Virus record (IMG/VR): IMGVR_UViG_3300049893_001189
Coordinates: 1 to 22,449 of that record
DNA length: 22,449 bases
Direction: 5' to 3' (one strand)
Source: a virus
Below the pieces are notes generated by a model. It did no database searches. It was not told the origin of the DNA and saw nothing but the letters and a program-made list of their open reading frames with translations. A program made the translations under genes and the position numbers. Shown here one piece after another: positions 1 through 6,780 of the stretch; position 1 is the stretch's first letter; each line of letters starts with the position of its first letter.

Positions 1-63
1 AGTATGTCGTGCAGGCTCCACGTCCCGAGGGAGGAACTGCTGAACCTCAATGAGGGAAAGTAG
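1..63 (+). CDS. Possible 3' end of an upstream gene (partial)
   Basis: Frame 1 is open from the left edge to a TAG at 61-63. Most of its 20 codons end in G or C, like the phage genes downstream; the visible C-terminus reads ...REELLNLNEGK. Frame 3 also gives a short open tail (stop at 51-53) but with a poorer third-position pattern. There is too little sequence to name a product. If real, it is a gene of the phage or of the host chromosome ending about 30 bp before the tRNA. Confidence 0.35.
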   Translation, partial: SMSCRLHVPREELLNLNEGK

Positions 64-91
64 CACTCCGCGATGTGGTAAAGTGGGATCA

Positions 92-166
92 GGGCCGGTG
101 GCGCAATGGCAGCGCAGCAGACTCTTAATCTGCGGGTTGTGGGTTCAAGTCCCACCCGGCTCACCA
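92..166 (+). tRNA. tRNA-Lys (anticodon CTT), CCA encoded
   Basis: The cloverleaf folds by hand. Acceptor 92-98 (GGGCCGG) pairs with 156-162 (CCGGCTC, one G-T wobble). The D stem is 101-104 with 112-115 (GCGC/GCGC), the anticodon stem 117-121 with 129-133 (GCAGA/TCTGC), and the loop 122-128 carries CTT at 124-126. The T stem is 139-143 with 151-155 around TTCAAGT. Discriminator A163 is followed by an encoded CCA at 164-166. It reads AAG, by far the preferred Lys codon of the downstream genes. Its D arm lacks the AGCT found in the common TAGCTC D arm. Whether it is a host gene used as attB or a phage-carried tRNA cannot be decided here. Confidence 0.95.
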
Positions 167-200
167 CGATACCGTTTGGCGGGCTTCTACGATACCGTTT
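144..200. other. Probable attachment-site region with 12-bp direct repeats
   Basis: The 3' end of the tRNA lies next to the integrase gene, the classic location of a phage att core. Just after it the 12-mer ACGATACCGTTT occurs at 166-177 and again at 189-200, a 23-bp period or about two helical turns. Such repeats could be integrase arm-type sites. The att core cannot be confirmed because the second att copy is not in the window. Known: many tyrosine-recombinase phages integrate into tRNA 3' ends. Seen: tRNA, repeats and integrase are adjacent in that order. Confidence 0.55.
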
Positions 201-236
201 CGCAAAGGAACCCCCAAACGAAGCCAAACTTTGGCG

Positions 237-1133
237 TCAGCCCCTTCGCCCCATGACGCGGGTGAGGGGGCTGAACTGTTCGTGCTTCGCCTGCAGGTCG
301 TCGGTCACGAGGTGGGCGTAGTTGCGGATGGTGGTGCTCACGTCGGCGTGTCCGAGGATGCGCTGCAGGCTGTGGGGGTCGCCACCGGCTCGCAGGTAGT
401 TGGTCGCGAACGTGTGCCGGAACGCATGGGGGTTCACCTTGCTGGTCACCTTCGCACGCCTGCCGATGACCCGCAGCCGCTGCGTCACACCGTAGGGCAG
501 GATGCGCCCTCCCCTCGCCCGCTTCTGCCCCACGAAGACGTACTCGCTGCCGTCCCGCCTGCGCGTCAGGTAGCGGCTCAGGCCCAGCGCAGTGTGCGTC
601 GAGAAGAACACCACCCGGTGCTTCCTCCCCTTCCCGACGACGTGAGCCTGCCGGGCCTTGAGGTCGAGGTGCTCCTTCTTGAGGGCGCACATCTCTGACA
701 CCCGCACGCCAGTGTCGTACAGGAACATGAGCATCGCAGCGTCCCGCCTGCCGATGTCGGTCTGCAGGTCGCAGGCCGCGAGCATTGCCTTGAAGTCGGC
801 GTCAGGGATGGTCTCCACGTCGCGGGCCTCGACCTTGGGGGCCGGGACCTTCTTGAACGGGTCGCTCCGCAGCACCTCTTCCTTGACCAAGAACCTCACG
901 AACGCCTTGAGGTGGACGTAGTAGTGTTTGACCGTAACGTCCTTGACCTTAGGCTGGAGCATGGCAAGCCATTCCCTGATCGCCCACTGGTCGATGTCCT
1001 CGACCGTTTCGACCTTCGGCATCTCCCGGGCGAACCTGTACAGGGCCTGTGCGTAGGTGGCCAGCGTGCTCGACGTGACGTTCATCGCCCGCCTGCTCGC
1101 GAGGAAGTGCTCGATGGCCACATCCAAGTTCAC
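237..1133 (-). CDS. int: Tyrosine site-specific integrase
   Basis: This 298-aa protein is a phage integrase of the tyrosine recombinase family, which catalyses attP x attB recombination and, with an excisionase, the reverse. Residues about 1-90 form a SAM-like core-binding domain; the catalytic domain follows. Visible catalytic residues are R144 (TGVRVSE), K168 (GKGRKHR), H236 and R239 (HAFRHTF), H262 (GHADVSTT) and Y272 (NYAHL), so the enzyme looks intact. The start is GTG at 1131-1133, chosen because an AAGGAG ribosome site lies 6 nt upstream (complement of 1140-1145). It is short and lacks an obvious N-terminal arm-binding domain, as in XerC/D-like integrases, although the nearby repeats suggest arm sites. 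It is the only minus-strand gene and its 3' end faces the tRNA, as expected of an att-linked integrase. Confidence 0.93.
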   Translation of the reverse strand: MNLDVAIEHFLASRRAMNVTSSTLATYAQALYRFAREMPKVETVEDIDQWAIREWLAMLQPKVKDVTVKHYYVHLKAFVRFLVKEEVLRSDPFKKVPAPKVEARDVETIPDADFKAMLAACDLQTDIGRRDAAMLMFLYDTGVRVSEMCALKKEHLDLKARQAHVVGKGRKHRVVFFSTHTALGLSRYLTRRRDGSEYVFVGQKRARGGRILPYGVTQRLRVIGRRAKVTSKVNPHAFRHTFATNYLRAGGDPHSLQRILGHADVSTTIRNYAHLVTDDLQAKHEQFSPLTRVMGRRG

Positions 1134-1183
1134 GGCTCACTCCTTCGCTTCACCGTGCGGCCTTCAACCTATACCTTGCGCTT

Positions 1184-1206
1184 TATCGCTTGCATTTCAA
1201 GCGATA
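1184..1206. promoter_or_regulatory. Inverted repeat, candidate operator of int
   Basis: TATCGCTTG and CAAGCGATA form a perfect 9-bp inverted repeat with a 5-bp spacer, centred about 60 bp upstream of the integrase GTG. On the minus strand TTGAAA (complement of 1195-1200) and TATAGG (complement of 1168-1173) could be promoter elements, but their 21-bp spacing is long. The dyad would fit a dimeric regulator. This is inference from position and symmetry only. Confidence 0.4.
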
Positions 1207-1342
1207 CCTTACGATCCAGCCGCTTCATCGAGCACGGTAGCAGCGCCAAGTCTTCGTGTCAAGAAGTGATTGGATTAAGAGCCATGCCATATTTGGCCTG
1301 ATTTCGCCTGACCTGTAACACTTTGGCCGTCAAATGCACATA

Positions 1343-1348
1343 TATAGT
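1343..1348 (+). promoter_or_regulatory. Candidate -10 box for the structural operon
   Basis: TATAGT, inside ATATATAGT, differs from TATAAT at one base and stands out in otherwise GC-rich DNA. No convincing TTGACA-like -35 lies 16-18 bp upstream (the sequence there is ACTTTG). A transcript from here would have a leader of about 180 nt containing the hairpin at 1379-1402 before the first gene at 1532. Confidence 0.3.
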
Positions 1349-1531
1349 AGAGGGGTATTGCGCCTCTTCGACTACGGGGGAGTGCTTGGTCTAGCGCACT
1401 CCGACCTTTGACTACCCAGCAAGGTCTCGACCCGCTCCCCCAATACTTCTGGCCATTCCCCTTGCGGGTGAGCAGTCGCAGCACCCCCGGCGCGGTGCTC
1501 CTGCTCCCCGCTCTAACACTGGAGGCACGCG

Positions 1532-1786
1532 ATGCCCATCTTCACTTACGAATGCCATGCGGGCCATCGGTGGGACGAGCGGCGCGACCGCAACGACCCG
1601 ATGCTCGGCCTGTCCCTCGATGTCTGCCCTGTCGATGGCTGCGAGGAGACCGACATCTGCGGGTGCTGCGAGTACCAGTCGATTGGCACGCGGGTCTTCG
1701 CACCGACCACGACCGTCTACTACCACGGCATGGGTTGGGCCGCCAAGGACCGTTACTGGGAGAAGATCAATGCCTCAGAACAGTAA
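1532..1786 (+). CDS. FmdB-like zinc-ribbon protein
   Basis: This is an 84-aa protein beginning MPIFTYEC, with C8 and a later CPVDGC and CGCC cluster. The MPxxxYEC start followed by a CPxxxC pair is the pattern of the FmdB-type zinc-ribbon family, small putative regulators often found in actinobacteria and their phages. The second knuckle is irregular (CPVDGCEETDICGCC), so zinc binding is likely but its exact ligands are not certain. Start: GGAGG at 1521-1525, 6 nt before ATG. It is the first gene of the plus-strand operon and overlaps the small terminase start by 17 nt, suggesting translational coupling. A role in terminase regulation or DNA binding is only a guess. Confidence 0.7.
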   Translation: MPIFTYECHAGHRWDERRDRNDPMLGLSLDVCPVDGCEETDICGCCEYQSIGTRVFAPTTTVYYHGMGWAAKDRYWEKINASEQ

Positions 1787-2348
1787 CGTCCCGACCCGAG
1801 GCAACGAGGGTCCGCGCCCCGGGCCTGCGTCCTTCGGGCATGGCGGTGAGAGCCGCATCGTGAACAAGGGCGGCCGTCCGGTCGGCTCCAAGAACAAGCC
1901 GAAGAGCCTGATCCCCACGGAACTGGCGAACGAGATGCTGCTGGTCATGAAGGATCAGGTGCCGCCTGAGCACTTCAAGTACCTGCAGGGCGTCATCCGC
2001 GACGGCAAGGCGATCTCCACCAAGCAGGAACTGGACACCATGATCCTGCTGCTCAGCCGGAACCTCTACCCGGCCCTGATCGCCGAGACACACAACACCA
2101 TTGACGAGACCGGCGACGACGTTGGTCCCGTGTTCCGCAAGGATGTAACCGAGCGGCTCAAGGTTCTGAACTCCCTGCTCACCCTCCGCAACCAGATCGA
2201 GAAGCGAGAGGACGAGGCAGGTCAGGGCGGCAACAGCCCGGTGCTCAAGGTCTGGGCCTCTCGCGGTATGCAAGACCGTGTCGCAGTCCTGATCGGCCCG
2301 CAGCAGGAGCAGCCCCTGCTGGTGGACGGTCATGCTGAACCTGCCTGA
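1770..2348 (+). CDS. Probable terminase small subunit
   Basis: This 192-aa protein lies directly before the large terminase and overlaps it by 17 nt. By position it should be the DNA-recognition subunit that binds the packaging site and hands DNA to the motor. The N-terminus is basic and Gly/Pro-rich (NKGGRPVGSKNKPKS, a pattern common in phage DNA-binding proteins), followed by a helical middle and a charged helix (LRNQIEKREDE) suited to oligomerisation. The ATG at 1770 was chosen over an in-frame start at 1557 because the longer version would lie over the zinc-ribbon gene and has atypical codon use. GGGAGAAG at 1758-1765 may serve as the ribosome site. Function rests mainly on gene order. 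Confidence 0.65.
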   Translation: MPQNSNVPTRGNEGPRPGPASFGHGGESRIVNKGGRPVGSKNKPKSLIPTELANEMLLVMKDQVPPEHFKYLQGVIRDGKAISTKQELDTMILLLSRNLYPALIAETHNTIDETGDDVGPVFRKDVTERLKVLNSLLTLRNQIEKREDEAGQGGNSPVLKVWASRGMQDRVAVLIGPQQEQPLLVDGHAEPA

Positions 2349-3798
2349 GAACCCAACCGAAGAGCAGATCAGGGCACTGATCGCTGGCGATCCGGTCATC
2401 TGGCTGGAGACTCTGTGCGAGATGGAGGGTGAGCCCCTCCAGTTGGAGCCCTACCAGCAGCGGGTGCTGCACGACGAGAGCGCATTCCGCATCGTCAACA
2501 AGGGGCGCCAGATCGGCCTCTCGACTGTCATCGCGGCCGAGGGCCTGTACAACGCCTGCACCCAGCCGCGCTACCGAGCCTCGTACATCTCCATCAACAA
2601 GGACGAGGCGTCCGACAAGATCAACATCGCCCGCAACCTGTACCACTCGATCCCCGACGAGTTCAAGACAGGCGCGGATGACGACCTCAAGCCTCGACTG
2701 TGGAACGACTCCGAGTACGAAATCTCGTTCCACCTCCCGCCCTACACCAGCGAACTCCACTCGCAGCCCGCATCCTCCGCGATCCGAGGCGGCAAGAAGG
2801 ACATCTACTTCGATGAGTTCGCCCATGTGAGGGACGACAAGAAGTTGTATCAGGCCGCGCTCCCGGCCATCACCCGGGGCAACCGGCGCATGACCATCGT
2901 GTCCACGCCGCTCGGCCTGTCCGGCCTCTTCGCTGAAATCTTCACCGACGAGGTCAACTTCTCCGAGTACAGCCGCCACAACATCCCTTGGTGGGAGTCC
3001 AAGGCGATGGTGCGCGACGGCTGGTACTCCGAGGCTCTGGCTCTCGCAGAGGGTCTGGACACTGAGGCCCGGGTCTTCAAGTACGGGACGCCGAAGATCA
3101 TTGCGATCTACAAGTCCTTCGGCGGCGACCTCTCCTCGTTCCAGACAGAGTACGAGGCAGTGTTCGTTGACGAGACCACGTCGTACTACCCGTGGAGCCT
3201 CATCATCCAGAACATTGACGATGACGAGTGCCCCATCTGGAAGGGCATCCCGCCCGGCTGGGAGCCAATCGGCAGGATCAGCATCGGCGTTGACCTCGCC
3301 AAGGAGCGCGACGAGACCGTCTTCACGGTGGTCGAGCATCGCGAGCAGGGCGACGAGATGCACCGCTATGTGCGGCACATCTACTCGACGCAGAGCGACT
3401 ACGCAGACCAGTTGGACTCGCTCATCACCTTGGCCAAGCGGACCAAGGCGAGCCGAGTCACCATCGACCAGACCGGCGTCGGACAGATGTTCGTGGAGCG
3501 AGCGCGAGCCCGCTTCAAGGAGATGCCCGGCTGCTTGGTCGAGGGCGTTGTCTTCACCAACCAGAAGAAGGAGCAGTGGGCGACCCGGTTCAAGGGCGAC
3601 CTGCAGTTGAACACCGTTCACCTGCAGCGCCATCCGATGCTCACGCGGCAGGTTCACGGCATCCGGCGAACCAAGACCGAGTCCAACTTCTACAAGTTCT
3701 CTGGCCCAAGGGATGACCACTTCTGGTCGCTCGTCCTCGGTATGTACGGGGAGCAGCGCACCGTGTCGCGGATCAGCATCCTCGGAGCCGGGAGATGA
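2332..3798 (+). CDS. terL: Terminase large subunit (packaging ATPase-nuclease)
   Basis: This 488-aa motor protein pumps DNA into the prohead through the portal and cuts it. The ATPase half shows a terminase-type Walker A, KGRQIGLST (residues about 57-65), a Walker B with catalytic Glu, DIYFDEF (157-163), and the coupling motif STP (191-193). The RNase H-like nuclease half shows GVDLAKERDE (D321), TIDQTGVG (D379) and a terminal RDDHFWSL (D461/D462), the expected acidic triad. Length is normal for the family. It overlaps the upstream gene by 17 nt, and its stop is shared with the next start in ATGA (3795-3798). Confidence 0.93.
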   Translation: MLNLPENPTEEQIRALIAGDPVIWLETLCEMEGEPLQLEPYQQRVLHDESAFRIVNKGRQIGLSTVIAAEGLYNACTQPRYRASYISINKDEASDKINIARNLYHSIPDEFKTGADDDLKPRLWNDSEYEISFHLPPYTSELHSQPASSAIRGGKKDIYFDEFAHVRDDKKLYQAALPAITRGNRRMTIVSTPLGLSGLFAEIFTDEVNFSEYSRHNIPWWESKAMVRDGWYSEALALAEGLDTEARVFKYGTPKIIAIYKSFGGDLSSFQTEYEAVFVDETTSYYPWSLIIQNIDDDECPIWKGIPPGWEPIGRISIGVDLAKERDETVFTVVEHREQGDEMHRYVRHIYSTQSDYADQLDSLITLAKRTKASRVTIDQTGVGQMFVERARARFKEMPGCLVEGVVFTNQKKEQWATRFKGDLQLNTVHLQRHPMLTRQVHGIRRTKTESNFYKFSGPRDDHFWSLVLGMYGEQRTVSRISILGAGR

Positions 3799-3995
3799 AG
3801 TCCCCCGAGGGCGCCATGACAACCAAGCCCATCAGATGCTCATGTGGCGCTCTGTTCGGCAACGAAGAGGGCGACACACTCAACATCAAGGCGCGAGACA
3901 TCTACCGCTCGATCAAGGGCGGCGTCGTCACTGGCCCCTGTCGTAAGTGCGGAGCCATCATGCGATGGCCCCTGACGATTGAGAAGGGTAAGTGA
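3795..3995 (+). CDS. Small Com-like zinc-finger protein
   Basis: This 66-aa protein has a CSCG pair near residue 15 and a CRKCG pair near residue 51, enough for one zinc knuckle. The opening PIRCSCGALF and the closing CRKCGAIM resemble the Com family, known from Mu as a translational activator of a DNA-modification gene, but here the two cysteine pairs are further apart. ATG 3795 overlaps the terminase stop (ATGA); an internal ATG at 3816 (MTTKPIRC) would also leave the finger intact. It ends in a TGATG overlap with the next gene. Together with the zinc ribbon at 1532 it brackets the terminase genes. Confidence 0.6.
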   Translation: MKSPEGAMTTKPIRCSCGALFGNEEGDTLNIKARDIYRSIKGGVVTGPCRKCGAIMRWPLTIEKGK

Positions 3996-4213
3996 TGGAG
4001 ACTCGCGACCTCGACCGGCTTGCTTCCAAGATCGAGATGGACCCGCTCAAGAAGCAGGTGCTCCGCAAACTGCGGAAGTCTGCAATCAGCGGCAAGGTCG
4101 ATGGACCCTACGAGTCGAAGTACTCGTGGACGGTCGTGACTGAGGACTGCGGCCTCTTCAACAAGGTGACGTTCAGTCTCAAGAAGGTAACCGATGGCCC
4201 GAAGGAAGACTAG
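3995..4213 (+). CDS. Small hypothetical protein
   Basis: This 72-aa protein starts at ATG 3995 in a TGATG overlap with the previous gene; a GTG at 3992 is possible but less likely. It is charged and mostly helical at the N-terminus (METRDLDRLASKIEMDPLKKQVLRKL), with a more beta-like second half. I see no known motif. It ends 20 nt inside the portal gene, so it belongs to the same translational chain. No function assigned. Confidence 0.6.
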   Translation: METRDLDRLASKIEMDPLKKQVLRKLRKSAISGKVDGPYESKYSWTVVTEDCGLFNKVTFSLKKVTDGPKED

Positions 4214-5609
4214 TACAACTCAAGAGGCTAGTACGACTCAACCGGCGATTGCTGGCGAGGTCATCGAGAAGGCGCACATCGCCATTCCTTCGCCGGATCG
4301 CGTCCGCATCTCCATCCTCGGTCAGGTGAAGTCCAGCGGCGAGGGCCTCGCGCAGCGGGCCGGACGCCGGACCCGCGCCTCGATCTACTACGAGATGTAC
4401 CGCCAGCACGGCACCGTCCGCGCAGCCATCGAGAAGATCGCCAAGGTCGCGGTCTCCAATGGCTACACGCTGATCCCTGAGGAGCCGGGTGCCGACGTTC
4501 CCAAGGAACCGGCCAAGGCGATCCGCAAGTTCCTGCGCCAGTCCAACTCCACGCAGTTGTTCCGGCTGACCTACAAGGACTTGCTGATCTACGGTGAGTG
4601 CTTCTGGTGGATCGAGAAGACCCGTGGCACCAAGCCCTACCGGGCCAAGCGGCTCCACCCGCGCTACATAGACATCGAGACCGACGGCATCGAGATCACG
4701 AAGTTCATCTATTCGCCCGACGGGCCTGACGCTGAGAACACTCGCGAGTACAGCCCGGACGAGATTGTCCACTTCAAGATTGACGATCCCGGCGACGACC
4801 TCTACGGCCTGAGCCTCCTCGACTCGCTGCAGACCACGGTCGCGGTTGACCTGTTCGCCGCCCAGTTCAACGGCAAGTTCTTTGAGAACGCCGCCCAGAC
4901 TGGCACCGTCTTCGCCCTCAAGTCTCAGGACCCGGCTGAGATCGAGAGGAACCGCGAGTACCTCAACCAGAACTACGTTGGCACCGAGAACGCTCACAAG
5001 CCGCTGCTGCTTGAGGGTGATGTCGATGTCAAGAAGAGCGTCAGCACTCCGCAGGAGATGCAGTTCATCGAGGGCCGCAAGTTCAACCGCGAGGAAATCC
5101 TCTCGGTGCTCGACCTGCCGCCCGACAAGTTGGGCATCTACGAGGACGTGAACCGCTCCACCTCCAGCGAGTCGGACAACTCGTTCCGGCAGGAGACCAT
5201 CCAGCCGCTGCAGTCCATCGTTGAGGAAGAGTTCAACAACCGAGTCGTCCTTGAGATGTTCGGCTACGACAACATCCTGTTCGCGCACAGCGAGGTCTCC
5301 CGCCGCGACTCCCTCGACCAGATGAAACTCCTGAGCGAGGCCGAGCGGATGGGTGTCATGTCGCCCAATGAGATCAGGGCGCAGCAGTTCGGACTCCCGC
5401 CCGTTGAGGGTGGTGACGAGCACTTCATCCAGACCGCAGCCGGTCTCATCCCGCTTGAACTGCTGGAGGAGGCGGCGAAGGCACTCTTCATGCCGGTCCC
5501 CGCTTCGGGCGTCGGCACTGAGAACCCCGCTGGTGGCGGCGAGAAGCCAGCCAAGCCTGAGTCCAAGTTCGACCCAGCGGCGCCCTCCATTGGAGACCTT
5601 AGAGGCTAA
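4194..5609 (+). CDS. Portal protein
   Basis: This 471-aa protein is the probable dodecameric portal at the head vertex, through which DNA enters and leaves and to which terminase and connector bind. Family-like stretches are YYEMYRQHGTVRAAIEKIAK (crown/clip side), a central KDLLIYGECFWWIEK, PDEIVHFK, and DPGDDLYGLSLLDSL near the middle, as in HK97/SPP1-type portals. The C-terminal 50 residues are Pro/Gly/Glu-rich and probably disordered. Start ATG 4194 follows AAGG. The N-terminus is encoded by an imperfect tandem repeat (CTAGTACRACTCAA at 4210-4223 and 4228-4241) giving STTQEASTTQPA; the upstream gene's stop lies in the first copy. Confidence 0.88.
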   Translation: MARRKTSTTQEASTTQPAIAGEVIEKAHIAIPSPDRVRISILGQVKSSGEGLAQRAGRRTRASIYYEMYRQHGTVRAAIEKIAKVAVSNGYTLIPEEPGADVPKEPAKAIRKFLRQSNSTQLFRLTYKDLLIYGECFWWIEKTRGTKPYRAKRLHPRYIDIETDGIEITKFIYSPDGPDAENTREYSPDEIVHFKIDDPGDDLYGLSLLDSLQTTVAVDLFAAQFNGKFFENAAQTGTVFALKSQDPAEIERNREYLNQNYVGTENAHKPLLLEGDVDVKKSVSTPQEMQFIEGRKFNREEILSVLDLPPDKLGIYEDVNRSTSSESDNSFRQETIQPLQSIVEEEFNNRVVLEMFGYDNILFAHSEVSRRDSLDQMKLLSEAERMGVMSPNEIRAQQFGLPPVEGGDEHFIQTAAGLIPLELLEEAAKALFMPVPASGVGTENPAGGGEKPAKPESKFDPAAPSIGDLRG

Positions 5610-5611
5610 GT

Positions 5612-6760
5612 ATGACCATGACCCCGACCTTCAAGTACACGATGCCAATCGAGAAGGCCGAGCAGCGCGAGGATGGCTACTACATCGTCGGGCTCGCCTC
5701 TGGCCCCGAGATTGACAAGGACGGCGAGCGCATCGCTCCCGAGGGGATCGCCCGGTTCGCCGAGCAGATCAATGCCCGGGTGGCGAAGGGCGACCCGATC
5801 CCGTACCGCGATGCCCATCTCAAGGATGGCGTGCTGATCGACCTTGGCTACATCGTCAAGGGCTGGATCGACCCGGAGTTCCACCTCGGCATCGAGGTCA
5901 GGCTGGACGAAGACAACCCTGCCGCCATGTCCCTCTACAAGCAGTTGAAGAAGGGCAAGCAGTACGGGATGTCGGTAGCCGGTCGCGTCGTTGACTTCAC
6001 GCGGACCTTCGTGCAGGAGGTCGGGAAGTCGGTCACTACGTTTAGGGACGTGGAACTGGCAGAGATCAGCAACACGACCCGCCCAGTTTGGACCCCGTCT
6101 TTCGGGACGGTGCTCAGTAAGGCCATCGACGCGGCGCAGGATGCCGAGTCGAGCGTGGCGAAGGGAGAGAACCCTGTGGATGACACGGAACTCCTGAGCA
6201 CGCAGGACGATACCACTCCTGCTGCCGAGGAGGCTGTTGACGAGGCTCAGAAGGCCGAGTCCGAGGAGGCTGCCCCCGAGGCCGCCACTGAGGACACGAC
6301 CGAGAAGGCCGAGGAGACCGCTGACGATGACCTTGAGAAGGCTGGCAAGACCCTGTCTGCAAAGACTCGTGCCGCTCTTCTCGCCTCCTACCAGAACATC
6401 ACCGAGACTCTGCAGTCCATCGGAGTCCTTGAGGCCGAGCAGGCCTCGGAGGACGTGACCGAGGACAGCGCCAAGTCGGACTCCCCGGACGCCGAGGATG
6501 TCGAGAAGGCAGAGACCGGGAGTGACCCGCGTGACGCTCAGATCGCGGAACTCACCGCTGCCGTCGATGAACTCAGGAAGTCCCTGACGGAGATGACCGC
6601 TCGCGTGCAGGAACTGCAGGACACCCCGGCTGGCCACAACGCCCCGCCCGTCATCACCAAGTCTGATGAGGAAGCGGAGAAGTTCCTTGAGACCTTCAAG
6701 GCTCTTCCCGCCTCGGAGCGCATTCGGCTCAGCCTCGCGGCCCGCACAAGCGGCCAGTAA
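5612..6760 (+). CDS. Prohead protease with fused C-terminal scaffold
   Basis: This 382-aa, two-part protein has residues about 1-170 resembling the HK97-type prohead protease (herpesvirus-like serine protease fold): YIVGLASGPEIDKDGERI at the start, H69 in YRDAHLKDG, S121 in KQYGMSVAG, and the strand ELAEISNTTRPVWTPS. H69 and S121 are the likely catalytic pair. Residues about 171-382 are acidic, Ala/Glu/Asp-rich and predicted helical, ending in a coiled coil (AQIAELTAAVDELRKSL); this is the expected scaffold (delta-like) part. The capsid protein next door is short and has no delta domain, so scaffolding in trans from this gene makes sense. ATG 5612 lies 2 nt after the portal stop. Confidence 0.85.
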   Translation: MTMTPTFKYTMPIEKAEQREDGYYIVGLASGPEIDKDGERIAPEGIARFAEQINARVAKGDPIPYRDAHLKDGVLIDLGYIVKGWIDPEFHLGIEVRLDEDNPAAMSLYKQLKKGKQYGMSVAGRVVDFTRTFVQEVGKSVTTFRDVELAEISNTTRPVWTPSFGTVLSKAIDAAQDAESSVAKGENPVDDTELLSTQDDTTPAAEEAVDEAQKAESEEAAPEAATEDTTEKAEETADDDLEKAGKTLSAKTRAALLASYQNITETLQSIGVLEAEQASEDVTEDSAKSDSPDAEDVEKAETGSDPRDAQIAELTAAVDELRKSLTEMTARVQELQDTPAGHNAPPVITKSDEEAEKFLETFKALPASERIRLSLAARTSGQ

Positions 6761-6780
6761 CCACTAGAAGGAGTCGTACC

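Larger units (their letters stand above)
1134..1531. promoter_or_regulatory. Divergent regulatory region between integrase and late operon
   Basis: This 398-bp stretch has no convincing gene and is visibly richer in A/T than its surroundings. It holds a 9-bp inverted repeat (1184-1206), two related ATACCTTRCG sequences (1171-1180, 1204-1213), a -10-like TATAGT at 1343-1348 in a run of alternating TA, and a 7-bp hairpin GGAGTGC/GCACTCC (1379-1385 with 1396-1402, 10-nt loop). It must carry the integrase promoter (minus) and probably a plus-strand promoter for the structural genes. No good -35 box is visible for either. Confidence 0.5.

Noticed and set aside
50-256. Short plus-strand frames across the tRNA
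   Set aside because: They read through a clearly folding tRNA and the att repeats and have no ribosome site.
1275-1484. 69-codon minus-strand frame in the intergenic region
   Set aside because: No ribosome site, rare-codon-rich and not protein-like; it overlaps the -10-like and hairpin elements.
1557-1769. N-terminal extension of the small terminase frame
   Set aside because: The segment is rich in Ser/Thr/Arg/Ala as expected for an out-of-frame reading of the zinc-ribbon gene; ATG 1770 is the sensible start.
2245-3822. 525-codon minus-strand open stretch opposite the terminase
   Set aside because: Shadow of the terminase gene, which has all its catalytic motifs in the plus frame.
4210-4241. 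Imperfect 18-bp tandem repeat at the portal N-terminus
   Set aside because: Only two copies; it explains a short STTQ repeat in a flexible tail and is probably a simple slippage duplication.
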